Positions 9,206 to 18,235 are shown, counted from the first letter of the stretch. The stretch: DNA of 64,000 bases from Microbacterium lacus (GCF_002812805.1 NZ_NMUM01000005.1:310001-374000), one strand, 5' to 3'. The notes: generated from the sequence alone by a model not told the origin. Numbers and translations are program-made.

Positions 9206-9742
9206 ATGACCGTTTCACCCGAGGCATCCGTCTTGTCCGTCGCCGGACGTACCCCGTCGCTCGATGAGTCCGCGTTCGTTGCGGCCGGAGCGCGTGTCGT
9301 GGGAGCCGTGAGGCTCGATGAGGGCGCGAGCGTTTGGTACAACGCGATCCTGCGTGCAGACCGCGACACGATCACGATCGGCGCGGGCAGCAACATCCAG
9401 GACAACGTCTCGGTGCACGTCGACAGCGGTCATCCGGTGACGATCGGCCGCGACGTTTCGGTCGGTCACAATGCCGTGGTGCACGGCTGCACGATCGGGG
9501 ACGGGTCACTGATCGGTATGGGCAGCGTCGTGTTGTCGGGTGCCGTGATCGGTGCCGGATGTCTCATCGCGGGCGGTGCCGTGGTGCTCGAAGGCACGGT
9601 CGTTCCGGATGGCTCGCTCGTCGCGGGCGTGCCGGCAAAGGTTCGGCGGGCTCTGACCGACGAGGAGCGTGCCGGTCTGCTGCGGAACGCCGAGGTGTAC
9701 GTGATGCTCTCCGCCGAACACGCGGACGCTGCGCCGGCCTGA
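9206..9742 (+). CDS. Gamma-class carbonic anhydrase-like hexapeptide protein
   Basis: 178 aa. A left-handed beta-helix protein of imperfect hexapeptide repeats. The three zinc His are present as H71 (SVHVD), H88 and H93 (GHNAVVHGC), matching the gamma-carbonic anhydrase/YrdA/PaaY group. Many members show weak or no carbonic anhydrase activity, so CO2 hydration is inferred only. A short spacer separates it from the acyltransferase gene, so the two may share a transcript. Confidence 0.9.
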   Translation: MTVSPEASVLSVAGRTPSLDESAFVAAGARVVGAVRLDEGASVWYNAILRADRDTITIGAGSNIQDNVSVHVDSGHPVTIGRDVSVGHNAVVHGCTIGDGSLIGMGSVVLSGAVIGAGCLIAGGAVVLEGTVVPDGSLVAGVPAKVRRALTDEERAGLLRNAEVYVMLSAEHADAAPA

Positions 9743-9755
9743 GGCCTCCCACGGG

Positions 9756-9791
9756 CGAACGTCGGAGCGATGGAGGGGCTGACGAGAATCG
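9756..9791. repeat. 36-bp direct repeat copy of the tRNA-Gly 3' end
   Basis: This stretch matches 9903-9938 at 34 of 36 positions. The second copy holds the last 21 nt of tRNA-Gly plus 15 nt of flank. Here the rest of the tRNA is absent, so this is a truncated duplicate. A 9-bp inverted repeat (TGGAGGGGC at 9771-9779 with GCCCCTCCA at 9800-9808) overlaps it and could form a hairpin in the tRNA-Gly transcript. Confidence 0.75.
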
Positions 9792-9917
9792 TCCCCACCG
9801 CCCCTCCACCCGTCGCTGCGCGACGCGCGGAGCCTCTGGCGGCGTGGGCCCACCACCGTTCGCTTCCCCACAACACGATTGCCCCGCCGCTCGGCCTGCG
9901 GCCGAACATCGGGGCGA

Positions 9918-9991
9918 TGGAGGGGCTGACGAGAATCGAACTCGCATCATCTGTTTGGAAGACAGAGGCTTTACCACTAAGCTACAGCCCC
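9918..9991 (-). tRNA. tRNA-Gly (anticodon TCC), CCA encoded
   Basis: The minus strand folds as a cloverleaf. The acceptor stem GGGGCTG pairs with CAGCCCC, the D-arm contains AGCTTAGTGGTAAAGC, and the anticodon arm CTGTC-TTCCAAA-C-type loop gives anticodon TCC. The T-arm is CGAGTTCGATTCTCG. The 3' end reads T then CCA in the genome. It is read towards the gamma-carbonic anhydrase gene. Confidence 0.93.
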
Positions 9992-10141
9992 GAATTTCGG
10001 CGGAATTATGCCGAAAAATGGTGTATTCAGTTGTTGGTCCATCCACCGCGGTGAGGCGCGGCATCCGAAAGTCTACCGGAACGCGGAGGCGGTGCTGTCA
10101 GGGTCGTCGGGTCGGACGGGTCACTTCGACAGGCTCAGTGA

Positions 10142-10197
10142 CCGAGGGTGCCCGATTCAGCAACCGAGGGTGCCCGGTTGATCGCCGAGGGTGCCCG
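10142..10197. repeat. Three tandem CCGAGGGTGCCCG repeats
   Basis: The 13-mer occurs at 10142-10154, 10163-10175 and 10185-10197, with periods of 21 and 22 nt. It follows CACTTCGACAGGCTCAGTG, a type of dispersed intergenic sequence. It lies between the two tRNA genes and no convincing gene covers it. The stretch from 9743 to 10449 otherwise holds only the tRNAs and the repeats listed here. Confidence 0.7.
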
Positions 10198-10304
10198 ATC
10201 AGCAGACGTGAGACCGCGGGTAGCTTGGCCGCGACGGCGCGGTGAGTGACTCGGCTAGACTCTTGGGGGTCGTTTCGTACCCGCGTTGACGCGCGGGGCC
10301 ACCC

Positions 10305-10378
10305 CGGGGCGTAGCTCAGCTTGGTAGAGCGCCCGCTTTGGGAGCGGGAGGCCGCAGGTTCAAATCCTGTCGCCCCGA
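10305..10378 (+). tRNA. tRNA-Pro (anticodon TGG)
   Basis: Acceptor stem CGGGGCG pairs with CGCCCCG (10371-10377), discriminator A at 10378. The D-arm reads AGCTCAGCTTGGTAGAGC, the anticodon arm CCCGC-TTTGGGA-GCGGG, and the T-arm GCAGGTTCAAATCCTGT. CCA is not encoded. A TAGACT -10-like hexamer lies at 10256-10261. Confidence 0.95.
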
Positions 10379-10449
10379 CGGACGATCCACACAGACCCTG
10401 ACCCGCAGCGCAATCGCGCGTGCGATCAATCACGAGGAGAACAACCAGC

Positions 10450-11928
10450 ATGGTGAATAGCACCGTCGAGCAGCTCAGCCCCACGCGCGTGAAGCTGCAC
10501 ATCACGGTCACGCCCGAGGAGCTGAAGCCCAGCATCTCGCACGCCTACGAGCACATCGCCGAGGACATCCAGGTCCCCGGCTTCCGCAAGGGCAAGGTAC
10601 CCGCCCCGATCATCGACCAGCGTGTCGGCCGCGGTGCGGTCATCGAGCACGCCGTCAACGAGGCGCTCGATCGCTTCTTCCGCGAGGCAGTGAGCGAGAA
10701 CAACGTCCGCGTTGTGGGTCGCCCCTCCGCCGACATCGTCGAGTGGCCGAGCGACAAGGACTTCTCGGGAGACCTCAAGGTCGAGGTCGAGGTCGACGTT
10801 CGCCCCGAGGTCACGCTGCCGCCACTCGAGGGCATCACCCTGACGGTCGACGCCGTCGAGGTCGACGAGTCCGCGATCGACGAGGAGCTCGACCGCCTGC
10901 GCGGCCGCTTCGGCACGCTCATCACGGTTGATCGCCCCGCCAAGACCGGTGACTTCGTCGAGCTCGACATGGTCGCCACGATCGACGGCGCCGAGATCGA
11001 CCGCGCCGGTGGCGTGTCGTACGAGGTCGGCTCGGGCGAACTGCTCGAGGGCATCGACGAGGCCATCGACTCGCTCACCGCGGGCGAAGAGACCACGTTC
11101 CGGTCGAAGCTCGTCGGTGGCGACCACGCCGGCGAAGAGGCCGAGGTCGTCGTTTCGGTCACCGCCGTCAAGGAGCGCGAGCTGCCCGAGGCAGACGACG
11201 ACTTCGCGCAGATTGCGAGCGAGTTCGACACCATCGCCGAGCTTCGCGAGAGCCTGAGCGAGCGCGTGGGCCAGCAGTCGGCCTTCACGCAGGGTTCGGC
11301 CGCCCGCGACAAGCTGATCGAGACGCTTCTGGAGCAGCTCGACATCCCGGTCCCCGCGCAGCTCGTCGAGGACGAGGTGCACACGCACCTCGAGGGCGAA
11401 GGTCGCCTCGAAGACGACGCGCACCGCGCCGAGGTGACCGAAGCGAGCGAGAAGCAGTTCCGCACGCAGGTCGTGCTCGACAAGCTCGCCGAGGACGCCG
11501 ATGTGCAGGTCTCGCAGGAAGAGCTGAGCCAGTACATCATCCAGTCCGCCGCGCAGTACGGCATGGCTCCGCAGGAGTTCATGCAGGCGCTCCAGCAGGG
11601 CAACCAGCTGCCCGCGCTCGTCGGTGAGGTAGCCCGCAACAAGGCCCTCGCGGTCGCGCTCGGCAAGGTCACCGTCGTTGACACCAACGGCAAGCCCGTC
11701 GACCTGTCTGGCTTCATCGCCGTGGACGATGAGGAACTGGATGAGGACGAGCTCGAGGCCGAAGAAGAGGTCGTCGAAGAGGCCGAAGAGATCGCGGATG
11801 CCGCCGCCGAGGCGGACGCCGTGATCGAGGCCGAAGAGGCCGAGAAGAAGCCCGCCAAGAAGGCCCCCGCGAAGAAGGCTCCGGCCAAGAAGGCCGCGGC
11901 CGAGAAGGCTGCCGCCGACAAGGCCTGA
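10450..11928 (+). CDS. tig: Trigger factor (ribosome-associated chaperone and PPIase)
   Basis: 492 aa. It binds the ribosome near the exit tunnel and shields nascent chains. The ribosome-binding signature GFRKGK lies at residues 44-49, the FKBP-type PPIase domain at about 150-245, and the helical C-domain follows. The acidic stretch at about 425-460 and the Lys/Ala/Pro-rich tail (KKAPAKKAP repeats) extend it beyond the usual 430-450 aa, as in related actinobacteria. ATG 10450 follows an AGGAGA site. It starts the tig-clpP1-clpP2-clpX block. Confidence 0.97.
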   Translation: MVNSTVEQLSPTRVKLHITVTPEELKPSISHAYEHIAEDIQVPGFRKGKVPAPIIDQRVGRGAVIEHAVNEALDRFFREAVSENNVRVVGRPSADIVEWPSDKDFSGDLKVEVEVDVRPEVTLPPLEGITLTVDAVEVDESAIDEELDRLRGRFGTLITVDRPAKTGDFVELDMVATIDGAEIDRAGGVSYEVGSGELLEGIDEAIDSLTAGEETTFRSKLVGGDHAGEEAEVVVSVTAVKERELPEADDDFAQIASEFDTIAELRESLSERVGQQSAFTQGSAARDKLIETLLEQLDIPVPAQLVEDEVHTHLEGEGRLEDDAHRAEVTEASEKQFRTQVVLDKLAEDADVQVSQEELSQYIIQSAAQYGMAPQEFMQALQQGNQLPALVGEVARNKALAVALGKVTVVDTNGKPVDLSGFIAVDDEELDEDELEAEEEVVEEAEEIADAAAEADAVIEAEEAEKKPAKKAPAKKAPAKKAAAEKAAADKA

Positions 11929-11946
11929 TCGCCACAGCGAAACACG

Positions 11947-11986
11947 AAGAGGACGGATGCCCCGAGGCATCCGTCCTCTTCTGTTT
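11947..11986 (+). terminator. Intrinsic terminator after tig
   Basis: A perfect 15-bp stem (11947-11961 with 11966-11980), a CCGA loop and the tail CTGTTT lie 19 nt after the tig stop. It separates tig from the clpP pair. Confidence 0.9.
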
Positions 11987-12009
11987 CACCGGCTGCGCGC
12001 CCCGCCGTT

Positions 12010-12081
12010 GACGAAACACCCCATTTGGGACGAAACACCCTGTGGCGTGGGGTGTCTCGCCGCAATCGGGGTGTCTCGGCG
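12010..12081. promoter_or_regulatory. Clustered direct and inverted repeats upstream of clpP1
   Basis: Two GACGAAACACCC elements (12010-12021, 12029-12040) are followed by two GGGGTGTCTCG elements in opposite orientation (12049-12059, 12068-12078). Arms of opposite orientation differ by one base, so alternative hairpins or a multi-site operator are possible. A TAGATT -10-like hexamer lies at 12197-12202, 37 bp before clpP1. The rest of 11987-12233 shows no gene. Confidence 0.45.
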
Positions 12082-12233
12082 CGGAATGGCTTCTGTCGGG
12101 CCCCCAGATCGAACCAATCGGGAACCCGCGGGGGAGCGCGCCGCGATACCCGCTCTGCCCAGGGCGAACACGGGCGAAGCCGCCGATCCGCGCCGGTAGA
12201 TTCGTCGCAGACGTACAACGAATGGGAGCAACG

Positions 12234-12818
12234 ATGGCCGAACCATTGATGGCAACGAGTGTCTTCGACAGGCTGCTGAAGGACCGCATCATCTGGCTGG
12301 GATCCGAGGTGCGTGACGAGAACGCCAACGAGATCTGCGCCAAGATCCTGCTGCTCGCCGCGGAAGACCCCGACAAGGACATCTTTCTCTATGTGAACTC
12401 ACCCGGTGGATCGATCACCGCCGGCATGGCGATCTACGACACGATGCAGTTCGTGCCGAACGACATCGTCACGGTCGGCATCGGTATGGCGGCCTCGATG
12501 GGCCAGCTGCTGCTCACGAGCGGTACCAAGGGCAAGCGCTACATCACGCCCAACGCGCGTGTGCTGCTGCACCAGCCCCACGGTGGCTTCGGCGGCACCT
12601 CGAGCGACATTCAGACGCAGGCTCAGCTCATCGTCTCGATGAAGAACCGCCTGGCCGAGATCACGGCAGCGCAGACGGGCAAGTCCGTCGAGCAGATCAA
12701 CGAAGACGGTGACCGCGACCGCTGGTTCACCGCCGATGAGGCCCTCGAGTACGGCTTCGTCGACCACATCCGCGCGCACCTTTCCGACGTCACTGGTGGC
12801 GGCGGAACGGCTATCTGA
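12234..12818 (+). CDS. clpP: ATP-dependent Clp protease proteolytic subunit ClpP1
   Basis: 194 aa. Serine peptidase ring subunit that degrades unfolded and tagged proteins with ClpX or ClpC. The catalytic triad is S88 (GMAASMG), H113 (HQPHGG) and D161 (RDRWF). ATG 12234 has a GGGAG site and matches the usual actinobacterial N-terminus; no long propeptide is seen. Followed after 26 bp by a second clpP, so the protease is probably a mixed ClpP1P2 tetradecamer as known in actinobacteria. Confidence 0.97.
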   Translation: MAEPLMATSVFDRLLKDRIIWLGSEVRDENANEICAKILLLAAEDPDKDIFLYVNSPGGSITAGMAIYDTMQFVPNDIVTVGIGMAASMGQLLLTSGTKGKRYITPNARVLLHQPHGGFGGTSSDIQTQAQLIVSMKNRLAEITAAQTGKSVEQINEDGDRDRWFTADEALEYGFVDHIRAHLSDVTGGGGTAI

Positions 12819-12844
12819 GCCATCCGAAGGACAGACAAGGAAGC

Positions 12845-13537
12845 ATGAATATGGACATCCCCACCTTCGGCTCGGCCGCGGCACAGGGTCTCGCGCACCG
12901 CGGAATCCAGGCCCCCGGATCGCGCTACATCCTGCCCCAGTTCGAGGAGCGCACGGCCTACGGCTACAAGCGCCAGGACCCGTACAACAAGCTGTTCGAG
13001 GACCGCGTCATCTTCCTGGGTGTCCAGGTTGACGACGCCTCGGCGGATGACGTCATGGCCCAGCTTCTGGTTCTTGAGAGCCAGGACCCCGACCGCGACA
13101 TCATCATGTACATCAACTCACCCGGTGGCTCGTTCACCGCGATGACGGCGATCTACGACACCATGCAGTACGTGTCGCCGCAGATCCAGACCGTCGTGCT
13201 CGGCCAGGCGGCCTCCGCCGCGGCCGTGCTGCTCGCGGCCGGCGCTCCCGGCAAGCGTCTCGCTCTGCCGAACGCCCGCATCCTGATCCACCAGCCCGCT
13301 ATGGGCGAGGCGGGTCACGGGCAGGCGTCCGACATCGAGATCCAGGCTGCCGAGATCCTGCGCATGCGCACCTGGCTCGAGGACACGCTGGCCAAGCACA
13401 GCAACAAGAGCCGCGAAGAGGTCAACCGCGACATCGATCGTGACAAGATCCTGAGCGGTGTCGACGCTGTCGCGTACGGCCTCGTCGACCAGGTTCTGAC
13501 GACACGCAAGCGCGTTCCCGCGGCACTCACAAAGTAG
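12845..13537 (+). CDS. clpP: ATP-dependent Clp protease proteolytic subunit ClpP2
   Basis: 230 aa. The second ClpP paralogue of the operon. Triad: S124 (GQAASAA), H149 (HQPAMG) and D200 (RDKILS). The N-terminus is about 35 residues longer than in ClpP1, consistent with a processed propeptide. In actinobacteria both subunits are generally required, with the ATPase usually docking on one ring; which ring docks ClpX here is not visible. Confidence 0.97.
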   Translation: MNMDIPTFGSAAAQGLAHRGIQAPGSRYILPQFEERTAYGYKRQDPYNKLFEDRVIFLGVQVDDASADDVMAQLLVLESQDPDRDIIMYINSPGGSFTAMTAIYDTMQYVSPQIQTVVLGQAASAAAVLLAAGAPGKRLALPNARILIHQPAMGEAGHGQASDIEIQAAEILRMRTWLEDTLAKHSNKSREEVNRDIDRDKILSGVDAVAYGLVDQVLTTRKRVPAALTK

Positions 13538-13548
13538 TCCGTTACCGG

Positions 13549-13596
13549 CTCGCCCCGGCACCCTGTCAATACGACCGGATGTCGGGGCGAGTTGTT
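13549..13596 (+). terminator. Probable terminator between clpP2 and clpX
   Basis: A 9-bp stem (CTCGCCCCG at 13549-13557 with CGGGGCGAG at 13583-13591) and a TTGTT tail lie 12 nt after the clpP2 stop. The 25-nt loop is long, so it may act as a partial terminator. A TAGGCT hexamer just downstream could serve a separate clpX promoter. Confidence 0.55.
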
Positions 13597-13650
13597 AGGC
13601 TCGCACTATTGTCCCGCCCGGTTGTCCGGGCATGCATGAGGAGGAGCCCG

Positions 13651-14919
13651 ATGGCCCGCATCGGCGAAAGCGCAGACCTGTTCAAGTGCTCCTTCTGTGG
13701 CAAGAGCCAGAAGCAGGTCGTGCAGTTGATCGCCGGTCCCGGCGTCTACATCTGCGACGAATGCGTCGAACTCTGCAACGAGATCATCGAAGAGCGGATG
13801 GCCGAGGCCGGCACCGGCGTCGTCTCCGACTTCGATCTTCCGAAGCCGCGTGAGATCTTCTCGTTCCTCGAGGAGTACGTCGTCGGGCAGCAGGATGCCA
13901 AGCGCGCCCTGTCCGTCGCCGTCTACAACCACTACAAGCGCGTGCGCGCCCACGGCACGATTCAGTCGGCCGAGCAGCGCGCCGAAGAGGTCGAGATCGC
14001 GAAGAGCAACATCCTGCTCCTCGGGCCGACCGGTTGTGGCAAGACCTATCTCGCGCAGACTCTCGCGAAGCGCCTGAACGTGCCGTTCGCGGTCGCGGAC
14101 GCAACTGCCTTGACGGAGGCCGGATACGTCGGCGAAGACGTCGAGAACATCCTCCTCAAGCTCCTCCAGGCCGCCGACTTCGACACGAAGCGCGCCGAGA
14201 CGGGCATCATCTACATCGACGAGGTCGACAAGATCGCCCGCAAGGCCGAGAACCCCTCGATCACTCGGGATGTCTCGGGCGAGGGTGTGCAGCAGGCGCT
14301 ACTGAAGATCCTCGAGGGCACGGTCGCGTCGGTTCCGCCGCAGGGCGGTCGCAAGCACCCGCACCAGGAGTTCATCCAGATCGACACGACGAATGTGTTG
14401 TTCATCGTCGCCGGTGCCTTCTCGGGGCTGGAAGAGATCATCTCGTCGCGCGTCGGCCGTCACGGCGTGGGCTTCGGGGCTCGCCTGCACGAGAAGGACG
14501 ATGACCAGAACCTCTTCAGCGAGGTCCTGCCCGAAGACCTGCACAAGTTCGGCCTCATCCCCGAGTTCATCGGACGTCTGCCCGTCGTGGCATCCGTGTC
14601 CCAGCTCGACCGCGAGGCGCTCATCGAGATTCTCACGGGACCGCGCAACGCGCTCGTGAAGCAGTATCAGCGCATGTTCGAGCTCGACGGCGTGGAGCTC
14701 GACTTCGAAAAGGACGCGCTCGAGGCGATTGCCGAGTTGGCGGTCGGTCGTAAGACCGGTGCCCGTGGTCTGCGCGCGATTCTGGAGGATGTGCTCGGGC
14801 CGATCATGTTCGACATCCCATCGACCGAGAATGTCGCGAAGGTCATCGTGACCCGTGCCGCGGTCGATGATGGTGCTGCGCCGACACTCGTCATGAACCG
14901 GGCGAAGAAGAGCGCCTGA
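13651..14919 (+). CDS. clpX: ATP-dependent Clp protease ATP-binding subunit ClpX
   Basis: 422 aa. AAA+ unfoldase that feeds substrates into ClpP. The N-terminal zinc-binding domain has C13, C16, C35 and C38. Walker A GPTGCGKT lies at 125-132, Walker [10 protein letters not shown] near 187, and the ClpP-contact loop type segment IGRLPV near 309. ATG 13651 follows GAGGAG and gives the expected start [10 protein letters not shown]. It converges on the M3 peptidase gene with 21 bp between. Confidence 0.98.
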   Translation: MARIGESADLFKCSFCGKSQKQVVQLIAGPGVYICDECVELCNEIIEERMAEAGTGVVSDFDLPKPREIFSFLEEYVVGQQDAKRALSVAVYNHYKRVRAHGTIQSAEQRAEEVEIAKSNILLLGPTGCGKTYLAQTLAKRLNVPFAVADATALTEAGYVGEDVENILLKLLQAADFDTKRAETGIIYIDEVDKIARKAENPSITRDVSGEGVQQALLKILEGTVASVPPQGGRKHPHQEFIQIDTTNVLFIVAGAFSGLEEIISSRVGRHGVGFGARLHEKDDDQNLFSEVLPEDLHKFGLIPEFIGRLPVVASVSQLDREALIEILTGPRNALVKQYQRMFELDGVELDFEKDALEAIAELAVGRKTGARGLRAILEDVLGPIMFDIPSTENVAKVIVTRAAVDDGAAPTLVMNRAKKSA

Positions 14920-14940
14920 CCTGACCTGATCGGCGGGCGC

Positions 14941-16998
14941 TCAGGCGTCCAGGCCCCGGCGCGACAGGAGCGGTTGGATGTCGGCATCCCGCCCCCGGAA
15001 GTCTCGATAGGCCTCGAGCGGATCCTTCGAGCCACCCACGCCCAGCAGGCGCTGGCGGAACCGGTCGCCGTTGTCGCGGCGCAGGCCGCCGTGCGTGCGG
15101 AACCACTGCACAGTGTCGGCGTCGAGCACCTCGCTCCAGATATACGAGTAATACCCGGCGCTGTAACCGCCCGAGAAGACGTGCGCGAAGTAGGTCGAGG
15201 CGTAGCGCGGCGGCACCGCCGGGAGGTCGAGCCCGATGTTGGCCAGCGCCTCGCTCTCGAAGTCGGCCACAGAGGTGACGGATTCAGCGGCGCTTTCGGA
15301 GAGGGAGTGCCAGGCCTGATCGAGCCAGGTCGCCGCGAGGTATTCGCTTGTCGCGAAGCCCTGGTTGAAGGTCTCGGTTGAGCGGAGGCGATCGACGATG
15401 TCTTCCGGTAGCGGCTCGCCCGTCTCGACGTGCCGGGCGTAGTTGCGCAGAACCTCGGGCCACAGAATCCACATCTCGTTGACCTGGCTTGGGAATTCCA
15501 CGAAGTCGCGGTGCACGTTGGTTCCCGCGAAGTGGGGATAGGTCACGGTCGCAAACAGGCCGTGAAGTGCATGCCCGAACTCGTGGAAGAGCGTCGTGAC
15601 CTCGTCGAGCGTGAGGAGGGTTGGCAGGCCCGCTCCGGGCTTCGATACGTTGAGGTTGTTGACGACGACCGCCCGCGTGCCGCGCAGCGCTGACTGCGAG
15701 ACGATCGAGTTCATCCATGCCCCGCCGCGCTTGGAGTCGCGCGTGTAGAGATCGAGCACGAAGAGGCCCACGGGGGAGTCGTCGGCGTTGTGCACCTCGA
15801 AGACGCGAGCCTCGGGGTGGTACGCGTGCAAGTCGGGGCGCTCGGTGAAGCGCACGCCGTAGAGCTGTTCGGCGGCGTAGAAGACACCGTCCTGCAGCAC
15901 GCGCTCTGCCTCGAACCACGGGCGAAGGGCGGCCGTGTCGATGTCGAAGTTCGCGGTCCGCACTTTTTCGGTGTAGAACGCCCAGTCATGGGCTTCGATC
16001 GCGAACGGCTCGGCTTCCGCATCCGCGAGAATCTGTAGCTCGCCGCGCTCGCGCTCGGCGTTGCGCGCGGCCGGAACCGCGAGGCGACGCAGCAGCTCGT
16101 GCACGGCCTCGGGCGACCCGGCGGTCTCGTCGGCCGTGATGTACGCCGCGTGGGATTCGTAGCCGAGCAGGGCAGCGCGCTCGGCTCGCAGCCGGACGAT
16201 CTCGGTGAGGACCGCGCCGTTGTCGTTCGCGTTCCCGCGGTTTCCACGAGCGCGCGACGCCTCCATGATGCGGCGGCGGCTGTCACGGTTCGTCAGCACC
16301 GAGAGGTACGGATGCCCCGTGAACAGCGTCAACGTAATCGCATATGCGCCGTCTCGCCCGCGGTCGGCGGCCGCCTGTGCCGCAGCCGAGATCTCGCCCG
16401 CGCTCAGGCCGTCGAGCTCGGCTGCGTTCTCGAAGACCACAGCGAGATCGTTCGTGTCGGCGAGGAGGTTCTTCTCAAATGTCGTGGTGAGCACCGAGAG
16501 CCGCTGGTTGAGCGTCGTCAACCGGTCCTTCGCCTCGGCGTCGAGGCCGGCGCCCGCGTGATTCATCTCCCGGTGGTGACGTTCGACGAGAAACTTCTGC
16601 TCGGCGTTCAGATCGAGGTCATCGATCTGCTCCAGGATCGCCGAGATTCGATCGAAGAGCCGACCATCCAGCTGGATCGCATCCTGGTGAGCTGCCATCA
16701 AGGGGGCGAGGGTCTCTTCGATCTCCTGGATTTCCGGCGTCGCGTCGGCGGAAGACACCGTGTAGAACGTGTGGGCGACGCGGCCGAGCAGGTCACCGCT
16801 CTGTTCCAGCGCGATCAGCGTGTTCTCGAAGGTGGGTTCTTCGGCGGTGGACGTGATGGCGTTGATCTCGGCGCGCTGAGCGGCGAAAGCCTGCTCGAAG
16901 GCGGGCAGATAGTGCTCGGGACGGATGGCCGCATAGTCGGGCAATTCGTACGGGAGGGTGCTGGGGGAGAGCAGGGGATTCGAGACATCAAAGACCAT
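14941..16998 (-). CDS. M3-family metallopeptidase (oligopeptidase A / Dcp type)
   Basis: 685 aa. Zinc oligopeptidase that cleaves short peptides in the cytoplasm; no signal peptide is seen. The HEFGHALHG motif places zinc His at H472 and H476 with catalytic E473, and a third ligand Glu lies some 25-30 residues further on. Length and the N-terminal helical region match peptidyl-dipeptidase Dcp/oligopeptidase A. It is divergent from an ArsR-type regulator across 113 bp of palindromic sequence, which suggests direct repression. Confidence 0.93.
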   Translation of the reverse strand: MVFDVSNPLLSPSTLPYELPDYAAIRPEHYLPAFEQAFAAQRAEINAITSTAEEPTFENTLIALEQSGDLLGRVAHTFYTVSSADATPEIQEIEETLAPLMAAHQDAIQLDGRLFDRISAILEQIDDLDLNAEQKFLVERHHREMNHAGAGLDAEAKDRLTTLNQRLSVLTTTFEKNLLADTNDLAVVFENAAELDGLSAGEISAAAQAAADRGRDGAYAITLTLFTGHPYLSVLTNRDSRRRIMEASRARGNRGNANDNGAVLTEIVRLRAERAALLGYESHAAYITADETAGSPEAVHELLRRLAVPAARNAERERGELQILADAEAEPFAIEAHDWAFYTEKVRTANFDIDTAALRPWFEAERVLQDGVFYAAEQLYGVRFTERPDLHAYHPEARVFEVHNADDSPVGLFVLDLYTRDSKRGGAWMNSIVSQSALRGTRAVVVNNLNVSKPGAGLPTLLTLDEVTTLFHEFGHALHGLFATVTYPHFAGTNVHRDFVEFPSQVNEMWILWPEVLRNYARHVETGEPLPEDIVDRLRSTETFNQGFATSEYLAATWLDQAWHSLSESAAESVTSVADFESEALANIGLDLPAVPPRYASTYFAHVFSGGYSAGYYSYIWSEVLDADTVQWFRTHGGLRRDNGDRFRQRLLGVGGSKDPLEAYRDFRGRDADIQPLLSRRGLDA

Positions 16999-17064
16999 CC
17001 AGCCAGCGTATCCCGGGTGTCGCGGTGCCTCGGGGGTTCGCCGCGCTGGGGCTCTCGGTCAATC

Positions 17065-17108
17065 GCAAAGATACGTTTGCAAAGAAACAGTTGCAAAGGT
17101 ATCTTTGC
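17065..17108. promoter_or_regulatory. Palindromic operator cluster between M3 peptidase and ArsR-type regulator
   Basis: GCAAAGATAC (17065-17074) and GTATCTTTGC (17099-17108) form a 10-bp inverted repeat. Between them lie the perfect palindrome TTTGCAAA (17076-17083) and another TTGCAAAG (17091-17098), so four copies of a TTTGCAAAG-like half-site fit in 44 bp. The last copy ends 3 bp before the regulator's ATG. Binding by the adjacent regulator and control of both genes is an inference from position. Confidence 0.65.
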
Positions 17109-17111
17109 ATC

Positions 17112-17744
17112 ATGCCGAAGAGACCAGAGCCCGAAATTCCCGCCGCATCCGCGGATGCCGGGGCGCCCACCCGCGAAGTCCGGGTTCTGAGCGTCGGAGA
17201 ACTGCGCGCGCTGGCGCATCCGTTGCGCATCGAGATCTACGACATCCTGAGCCAGTTCGGTCCGCAAACCGCGAGTTCGCTCGGTGAGCAGCTCGGGGAG
17301 TCCTCGGGGGTCACGAGCTACCACCTGCGTGCACTCGCCAAGCACGACCTGATCCGGGAGGTCCCCGAGAGAGGGACGGCGCGGGAGCGATGGTGGGAGC
17401 GCCCGCGTGGCACCGTATCGATGTCCAACCCGGATGCCGCGAAAACCCCCGCGGGCCGGGCGGCCACCGAGATCGTCACCTCGGAGTTCTACCGCAAGCG
17501 CCACGAGCAGCTCATGCAGTTCATCTCGGCGTCGATGCATTCCGACGAAGATGAAGAGCCGGGCCTGCTGACCACGGCGTCGGCGCGTCTGACGCGGGAG
17601 CAGTTCGACGACCTCTCCTCTCGCATCGAGGCACTCATCGGCGAAACGGTGCAGGCGTACCGCGATCAGCGGGGCGAGGGCGTACGGCTGTACACGATCC
17701 GGGCGGATGTCTTCCCCCTCATCGAACCGGGTGTCAGTCGATGA
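17112..17744 (+). CDS. ArsR-type winged-helix transcriptional regulator
   Basis: 210 aa. The N-terminal helix-turn-helix (about 25-100) matches the ArsR/HTH_20 group: LSVGELRALAHPLRIEIYDIL, then SGVTSYHLRALAKHDLI and a wing near RGTARERWWER. No cysteine-based metal site of classic ArsR is visible. The C-terminal half is helical and may dimerise or bind a ligand. ATG 17112 lies directly at the palindromic sites, so autorepression is likely. Its stop overlaps the next small gene (ATGA). The divergent M3 peptidase is the probable target. Confidence 0.85.
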   Translation: MPKRPEPEIPAASADAGAPTREVRVLSVGELRALAHPLRIEIYDILSQFGPQTASSLGEQLGESSGVTSYHLRALAKHDLIREVPERGTARERWWERPRGTVSMSNPDAAKTPAGRAATEIVTSEFYRKRHEQLMQFISASMHSDEDEEPGLLTTASARLTREQFDDLSSRIEALIGETVQAYRDQRGEGVRLYTIRADVFPLIEPGVSR

Positions 17745-17965
17745 GCGCGGTCACGACCGCGCGGATTCCGGTGCGAAGCATCCGCCCCACTGTTCTCGAA
17801 CGACGGATGCTCTGGGTCGCCGCGGCTCTCGAGTCTTATGTCGCTCGACGTGTTGAGCGTCGGGCCGAGGCTGTCCGGAGCGTCCGGTCTGGCGGTGGCG
17901 CGGTCACAACCGCGCGCGAGGACTGTATCGTTCGCGCGCACTCGGTGGGGCTACGCCTGCACTGA
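17741..17965 (+). CDS. Small protein of unknown function, coupled to the ArsR-type gene
   Basis: 74 aa; not recognised. ATG 17741 overlaps the regulator's stop by 4 nt, which is the main support. The first part holds a short hydrophobic stretch (MLWVAAALESYV) flanked by Arg-rich segments (VLERR, VARRVERR), and the C-terminal third looks unstructured. Spurious translation in a high-GC region is possible. Confidence 0.45.
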   Translation: MSAVTTARIPVRSIRPTVLERRMLWVAAALESYVARRVERRAEAVRSVRSGGGAVTTAREDCIVRAHSVGLRLH

Positions 17966-17985
17966 CGAACCGAAACGGCGGGGGC

Positions 17986-18234
17986 TCAGCCGAATTCGTC
18001 GTCCGGGTCGTGACGCACGACGGCCTCACCGTCGGCGTTCAGCTCGACGATGACCCCCGAGTCCATCTCGGCGATCGGGCGTCCCTCGAGCCACGTCAGC
18101 GTCCAGCGCGACTGGGGAGCGCCTGCCTGAGCGGGGCCGGTGGCCTCTTCGACCTGGGCGATCGCCGGGCGAAGTGCCGCGGGCACGGCTGCGGGGGGCT
18201 CTTGGCCCGCCGTCCATCGTGTTCCGAGTTGCAT
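17986..18234 (-). CDS. Small acidic protein of unknown function behind valS
   Basis: 82 aa; no family recognised. ATG 18234 begins one base after the valS stop, so it should be cotranslated with valS. The N-terminal half is Ala/Pro rich (PAAVPAALRPAIAQVEEA) and the second half (SRWTLTWLEGRPIAEMDSGVIVE) looks like a small beta-rich fold. It ends acidic (DPDDEFG). The regular sequence and the tight junction favour a real gene. Confidence 0.6.
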   Translation of the reverse strand: MQLGTRWTAGQEPPAAVPAALRPAIAQVEEATGPAQAGAPQSRWTLTWLEGRPIAEMDSGVIVELNADGEAVVRHDPDDEFG

Positions 18235-18235
18235 G

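Noticed and set aside
9564..10064. Minus-strand frame over the tRNA-Gly repeat copies, with repeated peptide RFSSAPPS
   Set aside because: The repeated peptide only reflects the 36-bp DNA duplication and the frame runs through the tRNA.
11830..11928. Lys/Ala/Pro-rich end of trigger factor as a frameshift artefact
   Set aside because: Similar tails occur in trigger factors of related actinobacteria, and the reading frame closes just before a strong terminator.
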